Shown here: piece after piece, positions 35,198 through 47,000 of the stretch
Numbering within the stretch: the first letter of the stretch is position 1
How the letters are laid out: each line of letters begins with the position of its first letter
Origin: Siphonodentalium dalli
Lineage: Eukaryota; Mollusca; Scaphopoda; Gadilida; Siphonodentaliidae
Length of the DNA stretch: 64,000 nt
Assembly: GCA_032622095.1 (NCBI GenBank)
Contig: CP136066.1
Span: forward strand, 48,212,911 to 48,276,910
Direction of reading: 5' to 3'
Position numbers and translations under genes: made by a program
Notes under the pieces: model-generated
What the model was told of the DNA's origin: nothing
Database searches by the model: none
What the model saw: the letters and a program-made list of their open reading frames with translations, nothing else

Positions 35198-36109
35198 TTA
35201 ACGGCTAATAATTTACTCAAAAGAATCAAAAGTTTAAAAACCGTTCAATAGCCAGTGTAGCTATCTCACCCCCCGTGAACGTGGTATCGCCAAATCCGAT
35301 GCTATATATCACCAAACCAGACCATGAGGTTTTGATAAATGAACATATCTTCCCTCAGATGAATCTATATATCTCACAGTTAAATTGTGATATCCACTAT
35401 TCAAAACATAATGTTCCCTCAATGGGATAGCGACCATAGCTTGCTCTCACACCGATAAATTTAATAGAAATTCCGACTCATTTACGATTTTATCATAAAT
35501 AGTAGACACTGTTTGACGTTAGGTTGTTCGCTTGAAACATAATTAGCAGTCATATAGATGGTGGATAATGCGTGTATCAATAGAAAAATATTTTAATTGA
35601 CCTTACAATTGTCTAGCCTGCAGAGCGGTTCGCAAAAATACTATCTGCGTCCAAGTGTGGGTACCCACCATAATTTCGGGTATCAAAGCCGCAGATCGAT
35701 CCTGACAATCCATAAGTTTAGATTTTATTCATCTGGTGACCATTTCAGTCCACAAATTTGGCCGAAATTATTTAAATTATCTAAATATGCGGGTTTTTCT
35801 CTGAAACCAATTTCGTGCAAGGCTCTATAATTTGTACACGATGTATATAATGTGGTGGGAAAGTAACTAGATCATGTCGATCACTCAGTTATGTACACCC
35901 GAATGGGAGTAAAACGTGTACGGTAATGGCATTACTCTGCAACAGAAAAAAACTATCGGAAATTTTGTTTTGGGCCAAGAGGGGACATGCATCAAACGCT
36001 AATCCGAAAATATGTCATTCGAAGATATGAAGTATTAATATCATATTTCATTATATTATCATCCCTGTAGGGAGCCTCACACAGATAGACGAATATATTA
36101 CTGAGAGTC
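35198..36109. other. Intergenic stretch, no gene recognised
   Basis: AT-rich, stops in all frames, short frame at 35597-35830 without motifs. Confidence 0.45.
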
Positions 36110-36303
36110 GTCTGCTCGCGCCTGTTACTGGGCCACTAAATATTATTGGTGATGAAAAATAATAAGATTTAAAAAAAATCGATATCTGATCACTCTGAGC
36201 TTTGATATGTGTGTTCCTCGACTCGAATCAAATATTTGTTTTACCCACAAAGCCATGGAAATAGAATTTGCGAGCGTTAATTCGGATTATGCATCTTTAA
36301 TGT
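36110..36303 (+). mobile_element. TTAAAGGTACTCAA MITE, right half only
   Basis: Shares ACTGGGCCAC, GATGAAAAATAATA, CTGAGCTTTGAT, TTCCTCGACTCGAATCAAAT and AAGCCATGGAAATAG with 62180-62347. The left half is missing. Confidence 0.55.
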
Positions 36304-36328
36304 TATATTTTTGCTTGTCATATTTCTC

Positions 36329-36583
36329 TCACATTGCATTTACACCTTCCTTTACATTTTGGTTTTCATCTAATAATGTTTTGGTTTCAGAATTCATTGT
36401 CTGTTTTGTTTGATTAAATTCGTGTAAGATTTCTTGTTTAACTGTATCTAATTTAGTTATAGGATGGCCACTTTTAACATTATCGTCCAGTTTCCTGTTC
36501 ATGTCTGCCACTATTTTACCAATGTCTTCAGGTATATATTTGAATGATTTCATTGTTCGTTGTATGTAAATGATGACACACAC
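36329..36583 (-). CDS. Hypothetical small coiled-coil-like frame
   Basis: An 84-codon minus-strand frame whose composition looks protein-like (many Lys, Glu, Asp, Asn, Gln; no repeats). From the internal Met the protein begins MKSFKYIPEDIGKIVADMN and contains LDTVKQEILHEFNQTKQTMN, with heptad-like spacing of Ile/Leu/Val suggesting a short coiled coil. It ends in a TGA. There is no signal peptide and no known motif. It could be a fragment of a larger gene, an exon, or a small protein from the decayed virus-like element 4 kb upstream. I do not recognise it, and an artefact in AT-rich DNA is possible. Confidence 0.3.
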   Translation of the reverse strand: MCVIIYIQRTMKSFKYIPEDIGKIVADMNRKLDDNVKSGHPITKLDTVKQEILHEFNQTKQTMNSETKTLLDENQNVKEGVNAM

Positions 36584-37357
36584 CAGGTGTCTGGTCTATC
36601 TAGGATCCAAAGTCATTGAAGCTCTGCGTAAAATTAAGAAAGCTGCACTTGATATTAAATCATAGAATAAGATAAGACATACCCACACACAGTCTCAAAC
36701 ACTGATTGTGATCTAGAATTGATCAGCACTTAGGGTTCAGGTACCTCAAGATTCATTTGAATGATACTGAGATTAAACTTCTCCATTTAACATGTCAGAC
36801 AAACTATCTAATGTTGATCAAAGTAACATGAGTCATTAATGGATATCGTCGATAGCAACAATATTCCTGGTTGTTCTAGAACGTTGAAGATTGGTGACGT
36901 GGTCGCGCTATGACACTGCTTTGTTTGTGTGTTCTAGTGATTTGGTCTATTAAACCCAATTTTCGATCAACTATATACGATCTACGACACAGAACAAACC
37001 GCTGTACCGATCCAGGAGAAACTTACATGGTGAACTACATCGTTGTAAGATGAGGGCTGAGGACACGGGGAGTACAGGGGTAAATTTTCATGTGTTCGAT
37101 AACATGGACAAAGGCGTGTAATAAATCTACGTACACATTTAGAAGCGCCACGTGGAAAACTTAGAAGTCAACTAAACTAATACTAGAAGTACAAATGTAT
37201 ATATGCTTGGTGTTTTACAATTTTGGAAATAGGAGCATACTATATGACAAGGGTATGAATACCAGTATCGTAGAATCATGCAACGTCATAGTTAAATATA
37301 TGTGAAAAATAAAAGATTTAATAAGCATCAGTATCATGATTGTCATATACTGGTAGT
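36584..37357. other. Intergenic stretch, no gene recognised
   Basis: AT-rich non-coding sequence; nothing nameable seen. Confidence 0.45.
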
Positions 37358-37361
37358 TTAA

Positions 37362-37744
37362 CCCTTTACCCAACAAACCGGCCAAAACCGGCCAAATAAA
37401 GCTTCAACAGCCTAAAATATCTTCGGTCTGTCTCAATAGAACCATACAAATATGGATATCATTGGAACCGGCTCCTTGACCACATTGTGATAGTTACAGT
37501 TAGCCCTGTGCCAATGCATTCTCTTATATATGCGAGTCGACCATAGGTCGCCTCGCATATATAAGAGAATGCATTGGCCTAAAAAAAATCTTTTTTTAAC
37601 ACTTTTTACCATTTTTTCTTACATTCTTTAACAATTTTTAATGTGTTAAGCCAATGCATTCTCTTATATATGCGAGGCGACCTATGGTCGACTCGCATAT
37701 ATAAGAGAATGCATTGGCACAGGGCCCTTTTGTTGGGTAAAGGG
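37362..37744 (+). mobile_element. piggyBac-type MITE with two opposed hairpins (copy B)
   Basis: TTAA flanks both sides (37358-37361 and 37745-37748). The TIRs are CCCTTTACCCAACAAA and its complement TTTTGTTGGGTAAAGGG, perfect over 16 bp. The two 69-bp hairpins are at 37510-37578 and 37650-37718, in opposite orientation, separated by a 71-bp T/A-rich spacer that is much shorter in copy A. The left part matches copies A and C (AACCGGCCAAA, TAAAGCTTCAACAGCC, ATATGGATATCATTGG). Confidence 0.92.
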
Positions 37745-38029
37745 TTAAGATAAAATGGGACCGTACATAGTTGGGTTTTAATAATTTTGAAATTCCGAAT
37801 GCATGCATAGTCCGCGAGGTATCAAAAGGGTTAATTTAGAAATTTAGAGTTATGAACATGAGTAAGCAGGTGTAAATTTGTCAGTAATAGTGTATAGGTC
37901 AGTAGTAATATAAATGAAATGTCACTGGTATCGTCATCAGTTCTGTAACTCGGTGATGGAGCGTTTAAGTAACACACCATCGTTTTTCGGCACTTCAAAC
38001 AAATAACATTTAGTGCCACCGCACACGCT

Positions 38030-38507
38030 GCGATTAAAATCGCAAGTGGGGAAAATCGCAGGTGGAGCATCCAATGCGCATGCCCACGACAATATCGTAG
38101 CCAAATCGTAGCGATCAAGCACTGTTTGATTTTTACCAGAAAAATCGTGGCGTGACGTTGGCAACGCGTGCGATCGTAGCTGCCACATGACCATTGTTGC
38201 ACTGGTCATGTTGTAAATACCACGAAAAGAACAAATTCAAAAATGGCATAAAGTTCACAAACTTCTTGACCTTACATAAACTAAAAAGATATTTAATTTC
38301 ACTTGAACTTTCAAGTTCAATTGTTAGTTTAGAAAATTGAGGTAACGCCATGTGTATGTATATTATTGCATAATGCGGAGAATGTGATATAACATTTTGC
38401 TATCATGTGATCGATCACGTGGATAAAATCGTAGCTGCATACCGTAGCGTCTACGGGCAAGTCACTTTTCTCCACCTGCGATTTTCCCCACTTACGATTT
38501 TAATCGC
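38030..38507 (+). mobile_element. TIR element, GCGATTAAAATCGC family
   Basis: The 37-bp inverted ends are GCGATTAAAATCGCAAGTGG plus GGAAAATCGCAGGTGGA on the left, and the matching complement at 38471-38507 with one mismatch. The outermost 15 bp are themselves palindromic. Minus-strand frames across the element (37937-38209 and 37831-38202) have no domain. No transposase is visible. The target duplication is not clear. Confidence 0.75.
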
Positions 38508-38690
38508 ACTTACAGATTGAACTACACTCAGAGAGAATACTTCATATCTTCGAATGACATATTGATCAGAATTAACCCGTATGGTGCCCCTCAGATATTT
38601 TACGACACAGTGTAGGCCGTGGTCCAAATTTGGGCTACATTGGACGAAAGGCTGAAAAGTTATAAACGCACCAAAAGCGTGACCGAATTA

Positions 38691-38746
38691 TACACACACA
38701 CACACACCCCCACACCCTCACACACACACACACACACACACACACC
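38691..38746. repeat. (CA)n microsatellite, interrupted
   Basis: ACACAC runs interrupted by CCCCCACACCCTC. Confidence 0.95.
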
Positions 38747-38750
38747 CCTA

Positions 38751-39417
38751 TACACATACGACGGGTTATTTTACCCAAAGGGTATGTAATTAACTACGGA
38801 AAAACGAATGCTGTGTGTGCCAGCCTAGAACATGTGGAGGATTTGTGTCAATGTTAGCCCAACTACATTTCGAAGTAACGATGGTTTTGTCTTGTTTTGT
38901 TTAATTTCGAGGAATCATACCGCATCAGATGAATTAAGCCCAAATATATTGACGGGTGCTAAGGGTCTGCCTATATACCGATCAATATAAAAGCGGTTCT
39001 CATAAAAGCCGAACACAACCGAACATTATTTCGAAATCAAGGCCGTGGAACAGCTGCAGAAAATGCATTTTTACAGCGATAGCGCTATGCCCACAAGAAA
39101 ATTTGGTATTAAAATGAAGTTTATCATCTATTGCACAAAATAAATTTATTAATTCGAGCGAAGCTGCAATTAATGCACACATAGAGACCGATTAACCCAC
39201 CCATGGGAAGGCGCCACGAAATACGAAAGACTGCGTTCGACATCAATGTTTAGAATTTATTTTTCTCGATAAATACGCAAGCAAACAATTATTATGTATC
39301 CATTGGCACAGTGGAATACTGCGCATTCGCTTTAGCTACAATATGGCTGTTTTAGTACGAATACTGTAACGGCGAACACGAAAACAACGCGCCTATGAAA
39401 ACAGCTAAAAATAGACT
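38751..39417. other. Intergenic stretch, no gene recognised
   Basis: Non-coding by inspection. Confidence 0.45.
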
Positions 39418-39945
39418 CGATGTTTACAATAACAGGATTGAGGCATAATGTTAATTGTAAAACACAAAATGTGGTTTATTGTTTGTCATGTAGGAAATGC
39501 GGAACAGGTTTTTATATTGGTGAAACAGAACGCACATTAGGGGAACGGATGAAAGAACATATCCGGGATATTGACAATATTGAGAAGCCTGTTTATTCTC
39601 ATTTCAATTCAAATGGACATTGTGCCCGTGACCTAATGTGTTCCGTTCTGGACATGGTAAATGGTGGACTACAGTTGCGTCTTGTGAAGGAAGAGGCCTG
39701 GATCAGGCGATTGGACACGCGGATTCCGAATGGACTGAATTCGCAATCGAATTTACGGCACAGGTGAAAGCAACGTCATATAATTACGTCATCGTCGATC
39801 GAGGCACAAACGTCGAAGCAAAGGTGTGACTATCAAACGGACTTGTTAAATTAGAGTCAACATTAATATTGATTGTACCTGTATAACTTGTTTTGGCTGA
39901 AGAAGGCCATGTGGCCGAAAATTTCCAATAAGAGTGTTACGTTGT
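39418..39945 (+). mobile_element. Penelope-like element, 3' fragment A (GIY-YIG endonuclease)
   Basis: The open frame (39420-39767) encodes a GIY-YIG endonuclease end: VVYCLSCRKCGTGFYIGETE, then RMKEHIRDIDN and PVYSHFNSNGHCARD, with a C-terminal LVKEEAWIRRLDTRIPNGLN, as in Penelope-like retroelements. The reverse transcriptase is missing, so it is a 5' truncation. The 3' UTR ends with GAAGAAGGCCATGTGGCCGA, a short hairpin seen in the same place in fragment B. The sequence is nearly identical to fragment B at 48141-48660 in the opposite orientation. The start codon given by the frame is incidental. Confidence 0.85.
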
Positions 39946-40593
39946 TATTTGTAATAGAAAATAGCTGAAATCGTTAAATAATTCCCCGTGTTATGGCTCC
40001 GAGAAAGAAACAGAATTTAAACTGCAGTTTATTTTCAATGGAAGGGGAATAACTCTATTAGTATGGGCTCTCATTACCCGAGGTGTCACCTGAAATGGGA
40101 ATTTCAGCGACCACCATATCTATGTAGCCCAACTATTCTAATTTCGGAATCCGGTTGTTGCGGGGTCAATACAGGACGCAAAATATGATTTTTTCACATT
40201 TTCATCATGCTACCCAACCTTATTTTTATGCATTTTTCGGGTTAGTTCCTGTGATGTTCATCAGTCTAAGATTCTTAAGCTGTATACAATTTATCTTTTT
40301 CTTCATTTGATATGGATGGCAGTTATGTAAGCGGTATTGAAAATGGTAAAAAGTGTCAAGCGTCAACCAAAATTGCAGGACAGATGTGACCGAGCTCAAT
40401 TATTTTATGCTAAATAGTTCATGGGTAATCTGATGCATGCATCTTAGTTTTCTTGTATATATATATGTTTGTTCTCAGCCAGGAATACGGACAGCACACC
40501 GGGGAGGATTAGATAATATCCTACGTCAAATGCGGAAGTAATTACCGATGAAGCTGAGTATAAACCTATTATTTACAACCAAGCTATTTTATT
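39946..40593. other. Intergenic stretch, no gene recognised
   Basis: Non-coding by inspection. Confidence 0.4.
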
Positions 40594-41676
40594 TTGAGCG
40601 TATGGAATGTTACAATTGACTTTTCTGGCCAAGGGGTGGGTAACTCTAACTTAGCGTTCAATGAATTCCACCCAACAATTAAGTTCACCATGGAACATTC
40701 ATCATCTGATATAAACTTTCTGGACGTCAAGGTCAAAATTTCCGACGGCCAGATAAACACAGAAGTTTATAGAAAACTTACCGACAGATATACTTACCTC
40801 CATACCACGAGTTTCCACCAGAATCACACTAAGCGTTCTGTTGTCTATACAGCCAAAGTCTGAGGTATTCGCGAATTAATTCCGATGAGACGACCCGCGA
40901 TGACCAACTTAAAACATTATCATCTGCGTTCGTCGAGCTTGGGTATGATAACAAACTTGTACAGAGAGAGGTGGACAAAGCGAAAGCAAAGGACAGAAAG
41001 GATTTGCTCACGTACAACACAAAGGGACTGTCCGATCTTGTCCCGCTTGTAGTGACATACCACCCTGACCTCGTTTAGAGAAATTACGAAACATTGTTAC
41101 GGAGTCGCATGATATGCTTACTGATGACAATTACTTGGCGAAGGTATTCCCAGAAAAACCAGTAGTCGCTACTCGCCAACCACCTAATTTAAAATGTAAA
41201 ATTGTGTCGTCTTCCATTAACTCTGGTGGAAACAATATACCTACAGGAACAAGTCCTTGCGGAAGACGCAGGTGCGAGACGTGCTCGCTCATCATTCTGT
41301 AATAACGATATTTACACAAAATCCGGTCGGAAATTCAACCCCGCCGGATCATATTCTTGTGTGTCGAGTGGGATTGTTTACTAAATGTCGTGTGCGAAAT
41401 GTCCCAATGTACATTAAATTGGTGAGACGAGACAGCCGTTGATTAAACGAATAACAGGACATAGTCAAAACATTCGTTCACGAGATGCTGGAATACCCAT
41501 GCACAGCTGTCCAATTTGGCGCACCAGGACACTTTGTTTCAGACATGCGGGTACAAGTACTCCAATGTGGACTGACCAACACTTCTCAGAGACGAATTAC
41601 TGAACAAAGACTTATCCATATGTTTGACAGTCTGAATTCCGGGATAAACAGGGACGCTGGCTTCATGGCCTCGTGA
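40594..41676 (+). mobile_element. Second Penelope-like element, decayed RT tail plus GIY-YIG
   Basis: First frame: EFHPTIKFTMEHSSSDINFL, then FLDVKVKISDG and YRKLTDRYTYLHTTSFHQNH, the end of a Penelope-type reverse transcriptase. After frame breaks come PPNLKCKIVSS and a CGRRRCETC cysteine cluster, then, in another frame, SYSCVSSGIVY with continuation in a further frame toward a GIY-YIG domain, and FGAPGHFVSDMRVQVLQ to the end (41485-41676). The domain order (RT, CxxxCxxC linker, GIY-YIG) is right for the family. Multiple frameshifts show it is inactive. It is distinct in sequence from fragments A and B. Confidence 0.8.
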
Positions 41677-41892
41677 CGCACCACATCTGAACATTAATAA
41701 TAACGATACATACACGTAGGCCTACACATGTGTGGAAACGCGCGTTCTTATTCTTCAAATTGTAAGACTAACTTTTTAGCGCGAAAAAACAGCATATAAC
41801 GTTATCACCAAGGAGATGTCACCAAGGGCTGTGTGACGTTGACGTTACGCCAAACTTTGTTCAACCGTGTATTGATGTAACTCCATTTGCAT

Positions 41893-41992
41893 TAGTGTTT
41901 CTGAATACTAAATTGACACCACGAGTGGGATTGATGATAAAAATAAATCGTCAATCCTACGAGTTGTGTACATTCTGTATTCAGAAACACTA
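41893..41992. repeat. Imperfect foldback, about 100 bp
   Basis: AGTGTTTCTGAATAC near 41894 and its exact complement GTATTCAGAAACACT near 41978, with partly paired inner sequence (ATTGACACCACGAGTGGGATTG versus CAATCCTACGAGTTGTGTAC). Confidence 0.8.
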
Positions 41993-42302
41993 CGTGTGTA
42001 TTTTGTTTGTATCATGATCCTACCGATAAGAATAATATTAGAAAGTCAGAACTTAAACTGACATCGAATAAATTTGTCAACTCAGTACATTAGTGCTGTT
42101 AATAACTGGCGAAGGGTTATGATACCTGAGGGAATTGTGAAAGTGTATAAAACAACTATTGAAATGTATAACTAACGTTTTGTTTATTAACTTTTTGTTA
42201 ACTTGTATCTATATTTTCCTACGGTGTTACTGTAACGCGGCAATTTGAAATTGTAGTCCCCACTGTAGGTATATCACTTTGCCGTTCAAAACGTATGGGA
42301 AA

Positions 42303-43560
42303 CGTTTATACATACAACGTGCCTTTATACATACAACGTGCCTTTATACCTACAACGTGCCTTTATACATACAACGTGCCGTTATACCTACAACGTGCCT
42401 TTATACCTACAACGTGCCTTTATACCTACAACGTGCCTTTATACATACAACGTGCCGTTATACCTACAACGTGCCTTTATACATACAACGTGCCTTTATA
42501 CCTACAACGTGCCTTTATACATACAACGTGCCTTTATACATACAACGTGCCTTTATACATACAACGTGCCTTTATACCTACAACGTGCCTTTATACATAC
42601 AACGTGCCGTTATACATACAACGTGCATTTATACATACCACGTGCCTTTATACCTACAACGTGCCTTTATACATACAACGTGCCGTTATACCTACAACGT
42701 GCCGTTATACCTACAACGTGCCTTTATACCTACAACGTGCCTTTATACACACAACGTGCCTTTATACACACACCGTGCCTTTATACATACAACGTGCATT
42801 TATACATACAACGTGCCTTTATACATACAACGTGCCTTTATACCTACAACGGGCCTTTATACATACAACGTGCATTTATACATACAACGTGCCCTTATAT
42901 ACACAACGTGCCTTTATACCTACAACGTGCCTTTATACATACAACGTGCCTTTATACATACAACGTGCCTTTATACATACAACGTGCATTTATACATACA
43001 ACGTGCCTTTATACACACAACGTGCCTTTATACCTACATCGTGTCTTTATACATACAACGTGCCTTTATACATACAACGTGCATTTATACATACAACGTG
43101 CCTTTATACACACAACGTGCCTTTATACTTACACCGTGCCTTTATACCTACAACGTGCCTTTATACATACAACGTGCATTTATACATACAACGTGCCGTT
43201 ATACACACAACGTGCCTTTATACCTACAACGTGTCTTTATCCATACAACGTCTCTTTATACCTACAACGTGCCTTTATACCTACAACGTGCCTTTATACA
43301 TACAACATGTATGTATACATACAACGTGCCTTTATACATACAATGCGCCTTTGTACATACAACGTGCCTTTATATATACAACGTGCCTTTATACCTATAA
43401 CATGCCTTTATACATACAACGTGCCTTTATACCTACAACGTGCCTTTATACCTATAACGTGCCTTTATACATACAACGTGCCTTTATACATACAACGTGC
43501 CTTTATACATACAAAGTTCCTTTATATCTACAACGTGCCTTCAATGTGCCTTTATACCTG
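42303..43560 (+). repeat. 19-bp minisatellite, about 66 copies
   Basis: The unit is CCTTTATACMTACAACGTG, with M either A or C, plus CCGTT and other single-base variants; the 19-bp register is held almost throughout. Because 19 is not a multiple of 3 and all frames of the unit lack stops, the plus strand is open in three frames over more than 1.1 kb. I treat those frames as artefacts. The A/C choice varies from unit to unit, so the array carries an internal variant map. It degrades near 43500-43560. Confidence 0.97.
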
Positions 43561-43814
43561 CAGTGAAGATTAACAATATTGTTTCACAATGACCTTTACT
43601 GCTATAGTATAGAGTATGTATACATACATAGTATACATACAGTTATAACTCAGCCGATTGACACATGTTCTTGAAATTTAAACTACCACTTAATTCCCTT
43701 TGGTAACCACACTCTTCATTGTACAAGCGCTTTCAGCCACTATAAAGGCAATATCACGACATTGCCAGCTTTAGTGGTTGAGGAAATCCGCACACTTACG
43801 GCTAATCGAACAGT

Positions 43815-44012
43815 GATTTCAATGGCTGATAAACTCGCCGACCATGTGCGGCAAACCACCGGCCATCGGCGAGTAACTGACAACTCCACCAGATAACGAT
43901 TTCGAGTTACAAAGTCCGCGATGGAAACATGTGGAATTGAACCCCATCGTCAGCGCTGGAGGGCGAGGCGACTTGTAGTTGTACCCCGTACCGACTGAGC
44001 CACGGAGGCCCC
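43815..44012 (-). mobile_element. tRNA-derived SINE
   Basis: The minus strand starts GGGGGCCTCCGTGGCTCAGT, an A-box-like TGGCTCAGTCGG, and about 50 bp on a B-box-like GGGTTCAATTCC. The body after the tRNA-like head contains GAGTTGTCAGTTACTCGCCG. The 72-codon frame over it is incidental. It sits directly beside the start of the 42-bp array. Confidence 0.65.
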
Positions 44013-44039
44013 CAGTTTTACGTTGAAAACAATTCAAAC

Positions 44040-47000
44040 GATCGTAATTGAGAACGCTCTTTATTATATATTGCTTGTTGGCGACAAAAACACGGACGCT
44101 CTTTAGTATCTATTGCTTGTTGGCGACGAAAGCAAGGACGCTCTTTATTATCTATTGCTTGTTGGCGATGATAGCACGGACGCTCTTTATTATCTATTGC
44201 TTGTTGGCGACGATAGCAAGGACGCTCTTTATTATCTATTGCTTGTTGGCGATGATAGTACGGACGCTCTTTATTATATATTGCTTGTTGGTGACGAAAG
44301 CATGGACGCTCTTTATTATATATTGCTTGTTTGTGACAAAAGCGCAGACGTTTTGTTTGTATATTGCTTGTTTGCGACTATGGCACGGACGCTTGTTATT
44401 ATATATTGCTTGTCGGCGATGATAGAACGGACGCTCTGTATTATGTATTGCTTGTTGGCGATGATAGAACGGACGCTCTTTGTTATATATAGCTTGTCGG
44501 TGATGATAGAACGGACGCTCTGTATTATGTATTGCTTGTTGGCGATGGTAGAACTGACGCTCTTTATTATCTATTGCTTGTTTGCGATGATAGTACGGAC
44601 GCTCTTTATTATATATAGCTTGTTGGCGATGATAACACGGACGCTCTTTATTATAATTATATTGCCTGTTGGTGACGAAACATGGACGCTCTTTATTATC
44701 TATTGCTTGTTGGCGACGAAAGCGCGGACGCTCTTTGTTATATATTGCTTGTTTGGCGACGAACGCACGGACGTTCTTTATTATCTATTGCTTGTTGGTG
44801 ACGAAAGAATTGACCCCCCCCCCTTTTATATATTGATTGTTGGCGATGATAGCACATACGCTCTTTATTATCTATTGCTTGTTGGCGATGATAGAATGTA
44901 CGCTCTTTATTATCTATTGCTTGTTGGCGATGATAGCATGGACGCTCTTTATTATGTATTGCTTGCTGGCGATGATAGAATGGACGCTCTTTATTATCTA
45001 TTGCTTGTTGGCGATGGTAGCATGTACGCTCTGTATTATATATTGCTTGTTGGCGACGATAGAACGGACACTCTTTATTATCTATTGCTTGTTGGCGACG
45101 ATAGCAAGGACGCTCTTTATTATATAGTATCTGCTTGTTGGCGATGGTAGCATGGACGCTCTTTATTATCTATTGCTTGTTGACGATGGTAGCATGGACG
45201 CTCTTTATTATCTATTGCTTGTTGGCGACGATAGCTAGGACGCTCTTTATTATATAGTATCTGCTTGTTGGCGATGGTAGCATGGGCGCTCTTTATTATC
45301 TATTGCTTGTTGGCGATGATAGCACAGACGCTCTTTATTATCTATTGGTTGTTGACGATGGTAGCATGGGCGCTCTTTATTATCTATTGCTTGTTGGCGA
45401 TTATAGCATGGACGCTCTTTATTATCTATTGCTTGTTGGCGATTGTAGCACGGACGCTCTTTATTATCTATTGCTTGTTGGCGATGGTAGCATGGACGCT
45501 CTTTATTATCTATTGCTTGTTGGCGATGGTAGTACATACGCTCTTTATTAGTTATTGCTTGCTGGCGATGATAGCACGGACGCTCTTTATTATATATCGC
45601 TTGTTGGCGATGGTAGCATTGACGCTCTTTAGTATTTATTGCTTGTTGGTGGTGATAGAACGGACGCTCTTTATTATCTATTGTTTGTTGGCGATGGTAG
45701 CATTGACGCTCTTTATTATCTATTGCTTGTTGGCGACGAAAGCAAGGACGCTCTTTATTATCTATTGCTTGTTGGCGATGATAGCACGGACGCTCTTTAT
45801 TATTTATTGCTTGTTGGCGACGATAGCAATGACGCTCTTTATTATCTATTGCTTGTTGGCGATGATAGTACGGACGCTCTTTATTATATATTGCTTGTTG
45901 ACGCTGATAGCATGGACGCTCTTTATTATCTATTGCTTGTTGGCGATGATAGTACGGACGCTCTTTATTATATATTGCTTGTTGACGCTGATAGCATGGA
46001 CGCTCTTTATTATATATTGCTTGTTGGCGATGATAACACGGACGCTCTTTATTATATATTGCTTGTTGACGCTGATAGCATGGACGCTCTTTATTATATA
46101 TTGCTTGTCGGCGATGATAGTACGGACGCTCTTTATTATATATTGCTTGTTGACGCTGATAGCATGGACGCTCTTTATTATCTATTGCTTGTCGGCGATG
46201 ATAGTACGGACGCTCTTTATTATATATTGCTTGTTGGCGATGATAGTACGGACGCTCTTTATTATATATTGCTTGTTGGCGACGAAAGCATGGACGCTCT
46301 TTATTATATATTGCTTGTTTGTGACAAAAGCGCAGACGCTTTTTATTATATATTGCTTGTCGGCGATGATAGAACGGACGCTCTGTATTATGTATTGCTT
46401 GTTGGCGATGGTAGAACTGACGCTCTTTATTATCTATTGCTTGTTTGCGATGATAGTACGGACGCTCTTTATTATATATAGCTTGTTGGCGATGATAACA
46501 CGGACGCTCTTTATTATAATTATATTGCCTGTTGGTGACGAAACATGGACGCTCTTTATTATCTATTGCTTGTTGGCGACGAAAGCGTGGACGCTCTTTG
46601 TTATATATTGCTTGTTGGCGACGAAAGCACGGACGTTCTTTATTATCTATTGCTTGTTGGTGACGAAAGAAATGACCCCCCTTTTATATATTGATTGTTG
46701 GCGATGATAGCACATACGCTTTTTATTATATATTGCTTGTCGGCGATGATAGAACGGACGCTCTGTATCATGTATTGCTTGTTGGCGATGATAGTACGGA
46801 CGCTCTTTATTATATATTGCTTGTTGGCGACGAAAGCATGGACGCTCTTTATTATATATTGCTTGTTTGTGACAAAAGCGCAGACGTTTTGTTTGTATAT
46901 TGCTTGTTGGCGATGATAGCATGGACGCTCTTTATTATGTATTGCTTGCTGGCGATGATATAATGGACGCTCTTTATTATCTATTGCTTGTTGGCGATGG

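Noticed and set aside
41110-41150. Hammerhead ribozyme core (CTGATGA), expected with some Penelope-like elements
   Set aside because: CTGATGA occurs, but the required GAAA and stem arrangement are absent; the sites near 50575 and 37935 also fail.
42279-43573. 373-423-codon frames in three plus-strand frames
   Set aside because: They are three frames of the same 19-bp unit; simultaneous openness in all three is expected from the unit and is not evidence of coding.
45265-46707. 480-codon hydrophobic repeat frame that could look like a multi-pass membrane protein
   Set aside because: Competing frames in the same DNA are equally open, there is no unique N- or C-terminal sequence, and indels break the frame at intervals.
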